Assembly: GCA_019192545.1 (NCBI GenBank)
Contig: JAHCMI010000077.1
Coordinates: 1 to 43,495, forward strand
Source of the DNA: Rivularia sp. MS3
Lineage (GTDB): Bacteria; Cyanobacteriota; Cyanobacteriia; Cyanobacteriales; Nostocaceae
Direction of reading: 5' to 3'
Length of the DNA stretch: 43,495 nt
Below the pieces are notes generated by a model. The model saw only the letters and a program-made list of their open reading frames with translations, was not told where the DNA came from and did not search any database. The position numbers and the translations under genes were made by a program. How positions within the stretch are numbered: position 1 is the first letter of the stretch; each line of letters begins with the position of its first letter. Shown here one piece after another: positions 34,780 to 43,386 of the stretch.

Positions 34780-35655
34780 ATGTCTGTCGCCAAAGAATTA
34801 AAAAGCCCAGATGTTGAAACTCCAGATTCAGCTAATCAAGAATTAGAAACTCAAGAATTAGAGACTCCAGTTAATGTTATATTTCCTCCAGGGGATTTAT
34901 ACAGTGACGAGCCACCTTTGGAAAGCGATTTACATTTACGGCAGATGATTCTGCTGATACAGTGTCTGGAGTTATTTTGGCAAAACCGCAATGATTTTTA
35001 TGTTGCCGGTAATTTGACAATATATTATAGCGAGCGTCAGCTAAAATCAGAAAAGTTTCGCGGGCCAGATTTTTTCGCTGTGTTAGCTACCGAACGCAAA
35101 CCACGTAAAAGCTGGGTAGTTTGGGAAGAAGATGGCAAGTATCCAAATTTGATTGTAGAAATACTTTCGGATTCTACGGCAGCTACAGATAGAGATTTAA
35201 AAAAGAAAATTTATCAAGATACTTTTCGCACTCCTGATTATTTCTGGTTCGATCCCGTAAGCTTAGAATTCAATGGATATCATTTAGTTGATGGTGAATA
35301 TCAAGCATTAGAGCCAAATCCACAAGGTTGGCTGTGGAGTCAACAGTTAGGTTTATTCCTAGGAATACATGAAGAAAAATTACGTTATTTTACTCCCGAA
35401 GGAGAATTAATTTTTAGCCCTGAAGAGTTAGCGCAACAAGAATCTCAAAGAGCCGAGCAAGAAGCTCAAAGAGCCGAGCAAGAAGCCCAACGCGCCGAGC
35501 AAGAAGCCCAAAGAGCCGAGCAAGAAGCCCAACGCGCCGAGCAAGAAGCTCAACGCGCCGAGCAAGAAGCTCAAAGAGCCGAGCAAGAAGCCCAACGTGC
35601 CGAACGTTTAGCGGCAAAGTTGAGAGAATTGAATATAGATTTAGATGATTTATAA
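34780..35655 (+). CDS. Uma2-family (DUF820) protein with heptad-repeat tail
   Basis: 291 residues. Residues 1-215 form a restriction-endonuclease-like Uma2 domain. SYSD-like LYYSERQLKSEKFRGPDFFAVL contains the catalytic Asp, and LIVEILSDSTAATDRDLKKK contains the Glu and following Lys. These are the usual PD-(D/E)xK pieces. After residue 220 the tail repeats EAQRAEQ seven times, a heptad giving a coiled coil, and ends in RLAAKLRELNIDLDDL. Uma2 genes are very numerous in filamentous cyanobacteria; their function is not settled. The 21-bp unit underlying the tail is prone to copy-number change. Confidence 0.85.
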   Translation: MSVAKELKSPDVETPDSANQELETQELETPVNVIFPPGDLYSDEPPLESDLHLRQMILLIQCLELFWQNRNDFYVAGNLTIYYSERQLKSEKFRGPDFFAVLATERKPRKSWVVWEEDGKYPNLIVEILSDSTAATDRDLKKKIYQDTFRTPDYFWFDPVSLEFNGYHLVDGEYQALEPNPQGWLWSQQLGLFLGIHEEKLRYFTPEGELIFSPEELAQQESQRAEQEAQRAEQEAQRAEQEAQRAEQEAQRAEQEAQRAEQEAQRAEQEAQRAERLAAKLRELNIDLDDL

Positions 35656-35761
35656 AATCAAATCATAAAATAAAATTTTATCAATGTGACAGGCAAAATG
35701 CCTATCTTATGATTAAACTTGGTTTAATTTAATATGCTGCACCATTCGTTTGAAAGCCCAA

Positions 35762-35829
35762 AGAAACCGGGTTTCTTTCTAGCTTCGTCAAAACATAGTA
35801 ATGTTTTGACGACAAAAAACCCGGTTTCT
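35762..35829. repeat. Nested palindrome with GAAACCGGGTTT arms
   Basis: Outer arms AGAAACCGGGTTT (35762-35774) and AAACCCGGTTTCT (35817-35829). Inner arms CGTCAAAACAT (35786-35796) and ATGTTTTGACG (35801-35811) enclose AGTA. Both are exact. It lies between convergent genes and may terminate one of them. Confidence 0.75.
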
Positions 35830-35855
35830 GAAACTAATGCAAAATTTAATTTGAA

Positions 35856-36059
35856 TCAAATTTCATCGGGAATTACCCATTTTGGCGGTTCCGATAGTTT
35901 TTTGATTCTGGCGATTTCGGCAATTTCGAGCATTTTATCTAATGAAGTATCTTCAATAAACTTTGATGCTTCTTCGCTATACTCTTTATTTGGACATTTG
36001 TCTCCTAAAACACAACCATTGACACAGGCTTCGGCGCAATTAATTTTTTGTTCTTCCAT
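35856..36059 (-). CDS. Small Cys-containing protein of unknown function
   Basis: 67 residues starting MEEQKINCAEACVNGCVLGDKCPN, with four Cys at C-x3-C-x3-C-x5-C spacing, as in a small metal site. A helical part follows and the end is PPKWVIPDEI. AGGGGAG lies a few bases before the ATG on the minus strand. An overlapping frame on the plus strand (35734-36081) has no such features and is rejected. A possible conserved cyanobacterial protein. Function not known. Confidence 0.7.
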   Translation of the reverse strand: MEEQKINCAEACVNGCVLGDKCPNKEYSEEASKFIEDTSLDKMLEIAEIARIKKLSEPPKWVIPDEI

Positions 36060-36253
36060 ATTGAACTCCCCTCTTAACTAATACTTTTTCAAACAGATAT
36101 TAGCTTCTGGATAAATATTAACGCGCATTCCAATTTTGCATTAAGGAGTAGCGAATAGCTAGTAGCGAGTTGAGAGTTAGGAGTTGAGAGTTAATAATTA
36201 CAAATGTCTCTTTCTCTCATCCCAAAAGAAACACCCAATGCCCAAATTAAGAA

Positions 36254-37648
36254 ATGGCTGAAACCTTTGCTACAACCGGAACTATAGCGGCAATCGCCAC
36301 TGCTGTTGTCCCCCAACAGGGAAGTGTGGGGATTGTGCGGGTTTCTGGAGAGGAAGCCGTAGAAATTGCAGAATATATTTTCCACGCGCCAGGAAAACAA
36401 GTTATAGAATCCCACCGGATTCTCTACGGCTATATTCGTCATCCCCAAACGCAAAAATTAGTGGATGAAGCGCTGTTATTAGTTATGAAAGCACCTCGTT
36501 CGTATACCCGCGAAGATGTTGTAGAATTCCACTGTCACGGCGGAATTATGGCGGTACAGCAGGTATTAAAATTGTGCTTGGAACAAGGTGCCAGATTGGC
36601 TCAACCGGGGGAATTTACCTTAAGAGCCTTTTTAAACGGAAGAATTGATTTATCTCAAGCAGAAAGTATTTCCGATTTAGTTGGAGCAAAATCTCCTCAA
36701 GCTGCTCAAGCTGCACTAGCTGGTTTACAAGGAAAGTTAGCTGATTCTATTCGTCATTTACGGGCTAAATGTTTAGATATCGTCGCAGAAATTGAAGCGA
36801 GGATAGATTTTGAAGAAGATTTACCACCTTTAGATGATAAAGCAATAGTATCCGAATTGAATAAGATAACCGCACAAATTACTGATTTAATAGCAACTGC
36901 CGACAAAGGCGAATTATTACGCACGGGTTTGAAAGTTGCTATTGTAGGTCGTCCAAATGTGGGAAAATCAAGTTTATTAAATGCCTGGAGTCGTAGCGAT
37001 AGAGCGATTGTCACCGATTTACCGGGAACCACTCGCGATGTTGTGGAATCGCAGTTAGTTGTTGGCGGTATACCCGTACAAGTGCTAGATACCGCAGGCA
37101 TTCGCGATACAGAAGATACAGTCGAAAAAATCGGTGTTGAACGTTCCCGCAGTGCCGCACAAGCAGCCGATTTAGTATTATTTACCATCGATGCAACAAC
37201 GGGATGGACAAAGGAAGATGAATTAATTTACGAACAAGTAAAGCATCGTCCTTTAATTTTAGCGATTAATAAAATTGATTTATTAGAAAATAGTCAAAAT
37301 AAATCATCTCAATATCAAATAGAACATATTAAGTCTCAAATATTCACAGCAGCAGCAAAAAATCAAGGAATTGCAGAATTAGAAGCAGCAATTTTAGAAC
37401 AGGTGCAAATGGGAAATATAGCAGCTTCTGATATGGATTTAGCAGTTAATCAACGTCAAGCCGCAGCATTAATCAAAGCAAAAACATCTTTAGAACAAGT
37501 GCAAATTACAATTGAACAAGAACTACCATTTGATTTTTGGACTATAGATTTACGAGGAGCAATTAACGCTTTAGGAGAAATTACCGGAGAGGAAGTAACC
37601 GAATCTGTTTTAGATAGGATTTTTAGTAAATTTTGTATTGGGAAATGA
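36254..37648 (+). CDS. mnmE: tRNA modification GTPase MnmE
   Basis: 464 residues, full length. The N-terminal part has [25 protein letters not shown] and EFHCHGG. The GTPase has [14 protein letters not shown] (G1), DLPGTTRD (G2/G3), [10 protein letters not shown] and NKID. The C terminus is [14 protein letters not shown] with the essential Cys. MnmE works with MnmG on wobble uridines of certain tRNAs (cmnm5U). The start is the ATG before AETFATT. It stands alone with hairpin repeats around it. Confidence 0.97.
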   Translation: MAETFATTGTIAAIATAVVPQQGSVGIVRVSGEEAVEIAEYIFHAPGKQVIESHRILYGYIRHPQTQKLVDEALLLVMKAPRSYTREDVVEFHCHGGIMAVQQVLKLCLEQGARLAQPGEFTLRAFLNGRIDLSQAESISDLVGAKSPQAAQAALAGLQGKLADSIRHLRAKCLDIVAEIEARIDFEEDLPPLDDKAIVSELNKITAQITDLIATADKGELLRTGLKVAIVGRPNVGKSSLLNAWSRSDRAIVTDLPGTTRDVVESQLVVGGIPVQVLDTAGIRDTEDTVEKIGVERSRSAAQAADLVLFTIDATTGWTKEDELIYEQVKHRPLILAINKIDLLENSQNKSSQYQIEHIKSQIFTAAAKNQGIAELEAAILEQVQMGNIAASDMDLAVNQRQAAALIKAKTSLEQVQITIEQELPFDFWTIDLRGAINALGEITGEEVTESVLDRIFSKFCIGK

Positions 37649-37689
37649 ATAGGTAATTGGTAATAGTTAATGGGTAATTGTAATATTCG

Positions 37690-37763
37690 TAGGTTGGGTT
37701 AGACACAAAAACCATTTTTATTTGCAAAGATAATTTATATTAATCGTGTCGTAACCCAACATC
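37690..37763. repeat. Hairpin repeat, second copy of TAGGTTGGGTTAGACA...
   Basis: Left arm 37690-37705, right arm TGTCGTAACCCAACATC at 37747-37763. The arms match those of the repeat at 31709-31781 while the loops differ, as expected for mobile or recombining palindromes. It lies downstream of mnmE. Confidence 0.75.
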
Positions 37764-37864
37764 ATAGTCACGCACCTTTCTACAAACCTTTAACCTTTAA
37801 CCTCAAACCTTACCTTTATTCTGCGCTAGTGTAATAGATAAAGTAGATTTATTGGTAATTTACC

Positions 37865-39193
37865 GTGCTGCACCGCAAATATTCAGGTTTATTTTTTAGT
37901 TTGGCTGTCTTATTATCAACCATTACTGGCTGTGCTAACACTCCGTTTGCGAAAAATCTTGAAAAATCCTTGCAAGCTGATTCTAGACTCGAAGATAATC
38001 CGGTGGTTTTTGGTGCGAAGCAGGTAAATGATAATACCTCATCAACCGCGAAAAACTTACCTGCTGATTTTCCTAAAGAAATTCCTGTATACAGTAACGC
38101 TCAACTACAGTCAGTTACTGCGACTGACGATAATAAAGGTAAAATAGCTCGGTGGAATAGTTCCGTTCCTAGCAATTCCATAGTCAGCTTTTATCGCAAT
38201 CAGTTGAAATCGAATAATTGGGAAATCCTTAAGCAACCATCCGATGGGCAAGGGGAATTTCAAGCACGGCGAAATAATTCAGAAGTTAAAGTCAGCATTG
38301 AACCAAAAACCGTTACCAACCCCCAACCAAATCAACCGCTAACTTCTACTGAAATCGTAATCGAATATTCATCAAACACTAACGTTTCCCAAGCTAACGT
38401 TACTCCAACCCCTGCAAATACAGAAAATCCTGATTTTATCGGTCCCGTACAACCTGCGAATACAGCCGCTCAACCCGAAAATACTCCTCAAACTAATTTT
38501 GAATCGCAGGAATTCGCCGATTTGAACAAAGCACCTCAAGACTTACAGCCAAAAATCCAGGATTTAGCAGCTTTAGGTGTTTTATCTACTCCAACCAATA
38601 CAGCTAAAACTAATAATCCTGCAAATCAATTTCAACCCAACACAAATATTACCCGTCGCGAATATGCTCGCTGGTTAGTTGCTGCAAATAACGCAATGTA
38701 TGCAAACTCACCTTCTAAGCAAATTCGTTTAGCAGGGGAAGCAAACAAAAGTGCTTTTAGCGATGTCAAAAAAACAGATGCCGATTTTGCCGCAATCCAA
38801 GGATTAGCTGAAGCTGGATTAATTCCCAGTGCTTTATCTGGAGATTCGACACAAGTTTTATTTCGCCCAGATGCACCATTAACTAGAGAGCAAATGTTGC
38901 TGTGGAAAATACCTCTGGATACTCGTCAAGGTTTACCTACTGCTTCTTTAGATGCAGTCAAACAAACCTGGGGTTTTCAAGATGCAGCAAAAATTGATCC
39001 CAAAGCTTTAAGAGCATTACTAGCAGATCATCAAAATGGCGAACAATCTAATATCAGGCGTGTATTTGGTTATACAACATTATTTCAACCAAAAAAACCT
39101 GTAACTCGCGCCGAAGCTGCTGCTGCTTTGTGGTATTTCGGTACTGAAGGTGAAGGAATATCGGCAAAGGAAGCTTTGAAATTAAAGCAGTAG
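37865..39193 (+). CDS. SLH-domain lipoprotein
   Basis: 442 residues from GTG 37865. A signal peptide ends with the lipobox ITGC (residues about 20-23), so the protein is lipid-anchored. The region 60-165 has a compact domain (PADFPKEIPVYSNAQLQSV, SFYRNQLKSNNWEI). A Pro/Asn/Gln-rich linker is followed by an S-layer homology region from about 215, with PQDLQPKIQDLAALGVLS, ITRREYARWLVAAN, DVKKTDADFAAIQGLAEAGLI, FRPDAPLTREQML and PKKPVTRAEAAAALW. SLH units bind cell-wall polymers. It likely links the membrane and the peptidoglycan or outer membrane. Confidence 0.85.
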   Translation: MLHRKYSGLFFSLAVLLSTITGCANTPFAKNLEKSLQADSRLEDNPVVFGAKQVNDNTSSTAKNLPADFPKEIPVYSNAQLQSVTATDDNKGKIARWNSSVPSNSIVSFYRNQLKSNNWEILKQPSDGQGEFQARRNNSEVKVSIEPKTVTNPQPNQPLTSTEIVIEYSSNTNVSQANVTPTPANTENPDFIGPVQPANTAAQPENTPQTNFESQEFADLNKAPQDLQPKIQDLAALGVLSTPTNTAKTNNPANQFQPNTNITRREYARWLVAANNAMYANSPSKQIRLAGEANKSAFSDVKKTDADFAAIQGLAEAGLIPSALSGDSTQVLFRPDAPLTREQMLLWKIPLDTRQGLPTASLDAVKQTWGFQDAAKIDPKALRALLADHQNGEQSNIRRVFGYTTLFQPKKPVTRAEAAAALWYFGTEGEGISAKEALKLKQ

Positions 39194-39570
39194 CAAATAA
39201 TTGAAGCAGGAATGACCGCAATTGTCACAACACTCGGGTGGTGCCGTACACTGATTGCCTTATTCTGTCCCTTAACAATTAGTCAGCGTACAAGCACCCT
39301 ACAGCATAAATGTGCCAGTTGCGTAAGTTTTATATGCAACAACAGAATATTTATTGTTAGAAAAGTTTTATCTAAGATGCATGAATAATTAACCATATCT
39401 TCATAAATATTTTATCAATAATCTTATTAGCTAGTAATTTTACTGTGGTGTATATGTTATCAATAACAAAAAGCTGTAAGTCTCTGAAACTAGAATTGAA
39501 AACACTCCACAAATCCTTTACGAACTATTAACTAAGGGAATTTGCGTAATATCTAAAGGAATAAATTAAT
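39194..39570. other. 377-bp spacer with decayed MITE
   Basis: At about 39210-39332 there is a sequence similar to the 125-bp MITE: GCAATTGTCACAACACTCGGG at the left, CACCCTACA in the middle and GTTGCGTAAGTTTTA at the right. The inner part is changed and the left end has become AATGACCGCAATTG. The rest is AT-rich, probably the promoter of the following esterase gene. Confidence 0.6.
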
Positions 39571-40599
39571 ATGAAAAAAGCATTAACAACGGCAGGATTT
39601 GTTCTCTTCTCATTCATGCTGCCTTGTAAAGCACTGGCTAGCAATTTCAGTCAGTTCTACGTATTTGGTGATAGTCTCTCAGATACTGGTAATATTTTTA
39701 CTGCTACAGAAGGTTTTGAAAATCCTGAAACAGCATTTCCTCCCAGCCCGCCTTATTCTCCCGGACGTTTTGCTAATGGAGATATCTGGGTAGATTTTGT
39801 GGGAAATGAAATAGGATTAACTCCAACTACATTCTTGCCAACATCAGTAAATATTCCTGCCGATGGAGTTAACTTCGCGACTGGTGGTTCTGCCTCTGGT
39901 TTAAATAATGCTTTTTTACCAGATTTATCTTTACCGGGAGTTTTAGGGCAAGTCAACTTATTTACCCAAACCTTACAAGCAAATAATCAAAAAGCAGACC
40001 AAAATGCACTTTATACCATCTGGGGAGGTGCTAATGACTACTTATTTGCAGGAGTAACAAACCCCAATCAAACAGTAAGCAATTTATCAAATGCAATTAG
40101 TTCATTAGCTCAAATAGGTGCTAAAAACATTGCAGTATTCAACTTACCTGATTTAGGAAAAACCCCACTTGCGTTGGCAACCAACAATTCTGCTCCACTG
40201 ACTCAACTAAGCCTTGCTCATAATGCAGCATTAGAGCAAACTTTAAATGATTTTGGAGCAAATTCAAATGTAAATATTATTCCAGTTGATATCAATTCTT
40301 TATTTAATCGTGTAGTAGCGAATCCAAAAGAATTCGGTTTTACGCAAAATCCAGCTATCCCTTGTGTAGTAGGAAACTTTAGTAACATTAGTAGCGTATG
40401 CAATAACCCCGATGAATTTATCTTCTTCGATGCAGTACATCCAAGTTCAAAAAGTCACCGTTTAGTAGCAGATGCAACCTTGAACGCAATTAAGCATGAA
40501 ACTGTACCCGAACCTTCTTCAGTTTTTAGCATATTAGCAATTGGTACAGTAGGTACGATAGGAGTGTTAAAGCGTAAGCGCAAGAAAATATCGCGATAA
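39571..40599 (+). CDS. GDSL/SGNH-type esterase with PEP-CTERM anchor
   Basis: 342 residues. A signal peptide (MKKALTTAGFVLFSFMLP, then CKALAS) is followed by YVFGDSLSDTGN with the catalytic Ser35. GGANDY, the block with the oxyanion Asn, and FDAVHPSSKSH with the Asp-His pair complete the SGNH set. The C terminus carries the PEP-CTERM sorting signal, VPEPSSVFSILAI, a membrane helix, and the basic end KRKRKK. The enzyme should therefore be exported and then processed by exosortase. Lipase/esterase with acyl substrates in the extracellular matrix is the likely function. No exosortase gene is in the window. Confidence 0.9.
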   Translation: MKKALTTAGFVLFSFMLPCKALASNFSQFYVFGDSLSDTGNIFTATEGFENPETAFPPSPPYSPGRFANGDIWVDFVGNEIGLTPTTFLPTSVNIPADGVNFATGGSASGLNNAFLPDLSLPGVLGQVNLFTQTLQANNQKADQNALYTIWGGANDYLFAGVTNPNQTVSNLSNAISSLAQIGAKNIAVFNLPDLGKTPLALATNNSAPLTQLSLAHNAALEQTLNDFGANSNVNIIPVDINSLFNRVVANPKEFGFTQNPAIPCVVGNFSNISSVCNNPDEFIFFDAVHPSSKSHRLVADATLNAIKHETVPEPSSVFSILAIGTVGTIGVLKRKRKKISR

Positions 40600-40634
40600 A
40601 TTAAACTAAGAAGTTAACATCTTGATAAAAAATG

Positions 40635-40667
40635 TAGGGTGTGTTGTCGCAGAGCACAACGCACCGC
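40635..40667. repeat. TAGGGTGTGTT...AACGCACCGC repeat
   Basis: Third copy of the dispersed repeat also at 7220-7255 and 29951-29984, in the spacer before the M42 peptidase gene. Confidence 0.6.
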
Positions 40668-40707
40668 TAAATTTAATTAATAAAGAATTAAAAAATATAA
40701 ATTAATA

Positions 40708-41754
40708 ATGCCCGATTACGAGCAATTATTCCAAACAATTGAAGAATTAGTTATGCATCATTCCCCTAGTGGTGCAGAAACTGAAATTAACCAATACTTA
40801 ATGCAGCGATTTCAAACTTTAGGTGTAGAGGTATGGCAAGACAGAGCCGATAATATTATTGCTAAAATTCCTGGAAAAACTTCTGCATATCCAATTGCAA
40901 TTACCGCTCATAAAGATGAAATTGGCGCGATTGTTAAAACCGTTGGCGAAGCAGGTATCGTTGAAGTTCGTAAATTAGGGGGTGCTTTTCCCTGGGTTTA
41001 CGGTGAAGGAGTAATCGATTTGTTAGGTGATAAAGAAACTATTAGCGGTGTTCTGTGTTTTGGTTCTCGCCACGTATCTCATGAATCACCACAAAAAATG
41101 TTTCAACAAGATGTAGCACTCAAATGGGAAGATGCTTGGATTGAAACTAAATGCAGCGCTTTAGAATTAGAAAATGCCGGTATTCGCCCCGGAAGCAGAA
41201 TGGTGATAAGCAAGCACCGCAAGCATCCGATTCGTTTAAAAGACCATATTGCCAGCTACACTTTAGATAATAAAGCTTCAGTAGCTATATTATTAGCTTT
41301 AGCAGAAAAAATAACAAAACCAGCAGTAGATGTGTATTTAGTAGCTTCTGCAAAAGAAGAAGTGGGAGCAATCGGAGCGCTGTATTTTTCTCAAAACCAA
41401 CGATTGGATGCAATGATTGCTTTAGAAATTTGTCCGCTTTCTTCCGAGTATCCCATAGAAGATGGTGAAAGTCCGGTAATACTTTCTCAAGATAGCTACG
41501 GTATTTACGACGAAAATCTTAACATGCAGCTTCGCAACTGCGCCAAACAATTAGATATGCCCCTACAATTAGCAACCTTGAGTCAATTTGGTAGCGACGC
41601 TTCTATTGCCATGAAATTCGGACACGTTGCCCGTGGTGCTTGTTTGAGCTTTCCTACCGAAAACACTCATGGATATGAAATTGCCCATTTAGGCGCGATC
41701 GCCAACTGTATCGATTTATTGAAAGAATTTTGCGAAACAGATTTTGAACAGTAA
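40708..41754 (+). CDS. M42-family metallopeptidase
   Basis: 348 residues. The N-terminal block HHSPSGAETEINQYL, AHKDEIGAIVKTVGEAGIV, LDNKASVAILLALAE and AKEEVGAIGALY are the typical metal-binding and catalytic blocks of M42 (glutamyl or deblocking aminopeptidase, also mis-named cellulase in older annotation). They supply His and Asp for the first metal and the catalytic Glu-Glu. A C-terminal FPTENTHGYEIAHLGAI holds a His of the active site. A cytoplasmic tetrahedral aminopeptidase is expected. No operon partner. Confidence 0.88.
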   Translation: MPDYEQLFQTIEELVMHHSPSGAETEINQYLMQRFQTLGVEVWQDRADNIIAKIPGKTSAYPIAITAHKDEIGAIVKTVGEAGIVEVRKLGGAFPWVYGEGVIDLLGDKETISGVLCFGSRHVSHESPQKMFQQDVALKWEDAWIETKCSALELENAGIRPGSRMVISKHRKHPIRLKDHIASYTLDNKASVAILLALAEKITKPAVDVYLVASAKEEVGAIGALYFSQNQRLDAMIALEICPLSSEYPIEDGESPVILSQDSYGIYDENLNMQLRNCAKQLDMPLQLATLSQFGSDASIAMKFGHVARGACLSFPTENTHGYEIAHLGAIANCIDLLKEFCETDFEQ

Positions 41755-42115
41755 TCCAAGAGGATGAGTTTAAAGCTTAGAGGTTAAAGGTTAATGGCAT
41801 TATGAAATATTAACCACTAAGGATTCAATATTATCTCGTTGTGAAATTAGCAAGAAAACAAAGTTTATACAAATTTGCTAAGCTGTTGCGTATTTAATTT
41901 GTATATAAGAAGCGGGCAAGATGCATGTCCTCACGCACACGCTGCGCTAACGTACTACAATAACTTGCCTTGATTATTATTTATACAATTTGCATTGCAC
42001 ATCAGCTTAACACCTTTAAGCTTTAATCTGATAAAGTAACATTCTATTAACCCTTTGAGCTTTAGAGCCGCAATTTTCTACAATGAGTTCAGAGTAAAAA
42101 AATAAAGTTACCTAT
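41755..42115. repeat. 361-bp spacer with short repeats
   Basis: Contains TTAGAGGTTAAAGGTTAATGG (41778-41798), similar to the array at 9365-9408. CAAGATGCATGTCCTCACGC (41918-41937) is a diverged relative of the sequence near 32662. No gene seen. Confidence 0.45.
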
Positions 42116-42580
42116 ATGTTAAAAAACGTTTCCGAAGTGATGAGTCGCAACCCAATAACGGTAAAGGCTGACACCTCTTTACGAGAAGCTATTAAAATTT
42201 TGGCAGAAAAACGTATTAGCGGTTTACCTGTTGTAGATGATGCAGGTCATTTAATAGGTATTATCTCGGAAACTGATTTAATGTGGCAGCAAGCTGGTGT
42301 TACCCCACCAGCATATTTTATGATTTTTGATAGCGTTATTTATTTAAAAAATCCTATTGAATACGAACGCGAGCTACATAAAGCTTTAGGGCAAACTGTC
42401 GGAGAAGTAATGAGTGAAAAACCTATTACTATTTCACCTGACAAACCTTTAAGAGAAGCTGCCAAAATCATGCGCGATCGTAAAATTCATCGTCTTCCAG
42501 TTGTAGACGATTCCGAGCAAATAGTTGGTATCCTGTCCTTGGGCGACATTATTCGCGATATGGCACAAGTTCAGAGTTAG
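42116..42580 (+). CDS. Two-CBS-domain protein
   Basis: 154 residues made of two CBS domains. The first, about 1-60, has EVMSRNPITVKADTSLREAIKILAEKRISGLPVVDDAGHLIGIISETDL. The second, about 95-150, has EVMSEKPITISPDKPLREAAKIMRDRKIHRLPVVDDSEQIVGILSLGDI. They are joined by an insert of about 25 residues. CBS pairs bind adenine nucleotides and act as regulators; no enzyme domain is fused here. It lies 114 bp before nblB with a heptamer repeat between. Confidence 0.9.
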   Translation: MLKNVSEVMSRNPITVKADTSLREAIKILAEKRISGLPVVDDAGHLIGIISETDLMWQQAGVTPPAYFMIFDSVIYLKNPIEYERELHKALGQTVGEVMSEKPITISPDKPLREAAKIMRDRKIHRLPVVDDSEQIVGILSLGDIIRDMAQVQS

Positions 42581-42602
42581 TTAAAAAATTTACAGTTTGC
42601 GA

Positions 42603-42664
42603 CTAACAACTAACAACTAACAACTAACAACTAACAACTAACAACTAACAACTAACAACTAATA
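42603..42664. repeat. Heptamer tandem repeat (CTAACAA)n
   Basis: About nine copies of CTAACAA in the spacer between the CBS gene and nblB. It is a typical short tandem repeat of filamentous cyanobacteria. A shorter array of the same unit lies at 27053-27081. Confidence 0.9.
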
Positions 42665-42694
42665 CTAATAATTTAAGAAGAGAGAATAATAAAA

Positions 42695-43351
42695 ATGAGC
42701 ATTACCCCCGATACAGTTAAAAAAAAGCTCGAAAGTGAAGATTTAGGCGATCGCTTGCGGGGAGTGAATGAAATTCGGCAATTAGAACCTGGTGTGGGTT
42801 TTGAATTAGTTCAAAGCGCAATTACAGATAAAAACGCTCGGGTGCGATATTCTGCTGTAAGTCAGTTCGATACTCTGGGCACGCAAGATTTAGATAAATC
42901 GTTGAATTTATTACGCGGATTACTTCAAGATCCCGAAGCTGACGTACAAGCAGCAGCAGCAGACTGTTTGGGAGGTTTGAAATTAATCGCCGCTTTTGAT
43001 GATTTGCAACAACTTTACCAATCTACCGAGGAATGGATTGTCAAATTAAGCGTGATTGCAGCTTTAGGTGAGCTAGGGGAACCACGAGGTTTTGATATGC
43101 TCAAACAGGCACTTTCTGAAGATAACGACTTGGTTAAAACGGCTGCAATTAGCTCTATGGGTGAATTAGGAAATACTGAAGCAGTATCAATTTTAGAGTC
43201 TTATGCTTCCAATTCAGATTGGCAAATCCGCTATAGGGTTGCTCAAGCTTTAAACCGATTGGGCACAGAGCAAGCAAAACCTATTTTGGATAATTTGGCA
43301 AATGATCAAGTAGAAGCGGTTGCAGAAGAAGCAAAAAAAAATATTAGTTAG
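42695..43351 (+). CDS. nblB: HEAT-repeat protein, phycobilisome degradation factor NblB type
   Basis: 218 residues of repeated helix pairs of HEAT/PBS-lyase type: LGDRLRGVNEIRQLEPG, DKNARVRYSAVSQFDTLG, DPEADVQAAAADCLGG, WIVKLSVIAALGELGEP, DNDLVKTAAISSMGELGN and DWQIRYRVAQALNRLG. This matches NblB, a protein related to phycobilin lyases that takes part in phycobilisome and chlorophyll-protein turnover. A phycobilin-lyase subunit (CpcE/F) would be the alternative, but no phycobiliprotein genes are close. AGAAGAGAGA lies close upstream of the start. Heptamer arrays lie on both sides. Confidence 0.85.
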   Translation: MSITPDTVKKKLESEDLGDRLRGVNEIRQLEPGVGFELVQSAITDKNARVRYSAVSQFDTLGTQDLDKSLNLLRGLLQDPEADVQAAAADCLGGLKLIAAFDDLQQLYQSTEEWIVKLSVIAALGELGEPRGFDMLKQALSEDNDLVKTAAISSMGELGNTEAVSILESYASNSDWQIRYRVAQALNRLGTEQAKPILDNLANDQVEAVAEEAKKNIS

Positions 43352-43386
43352 TTGATGTTTAATAGTTGATAGTCAAATTTAACAAT

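Noticed and set aside
35734-36081. 115-codon plus-strand frame
   Set aside because: It covers the nested palindrome and lies opposite the 67-residue Cys-containing minus-strand gene, which has a ribosome-binding site and a protein-like composition.
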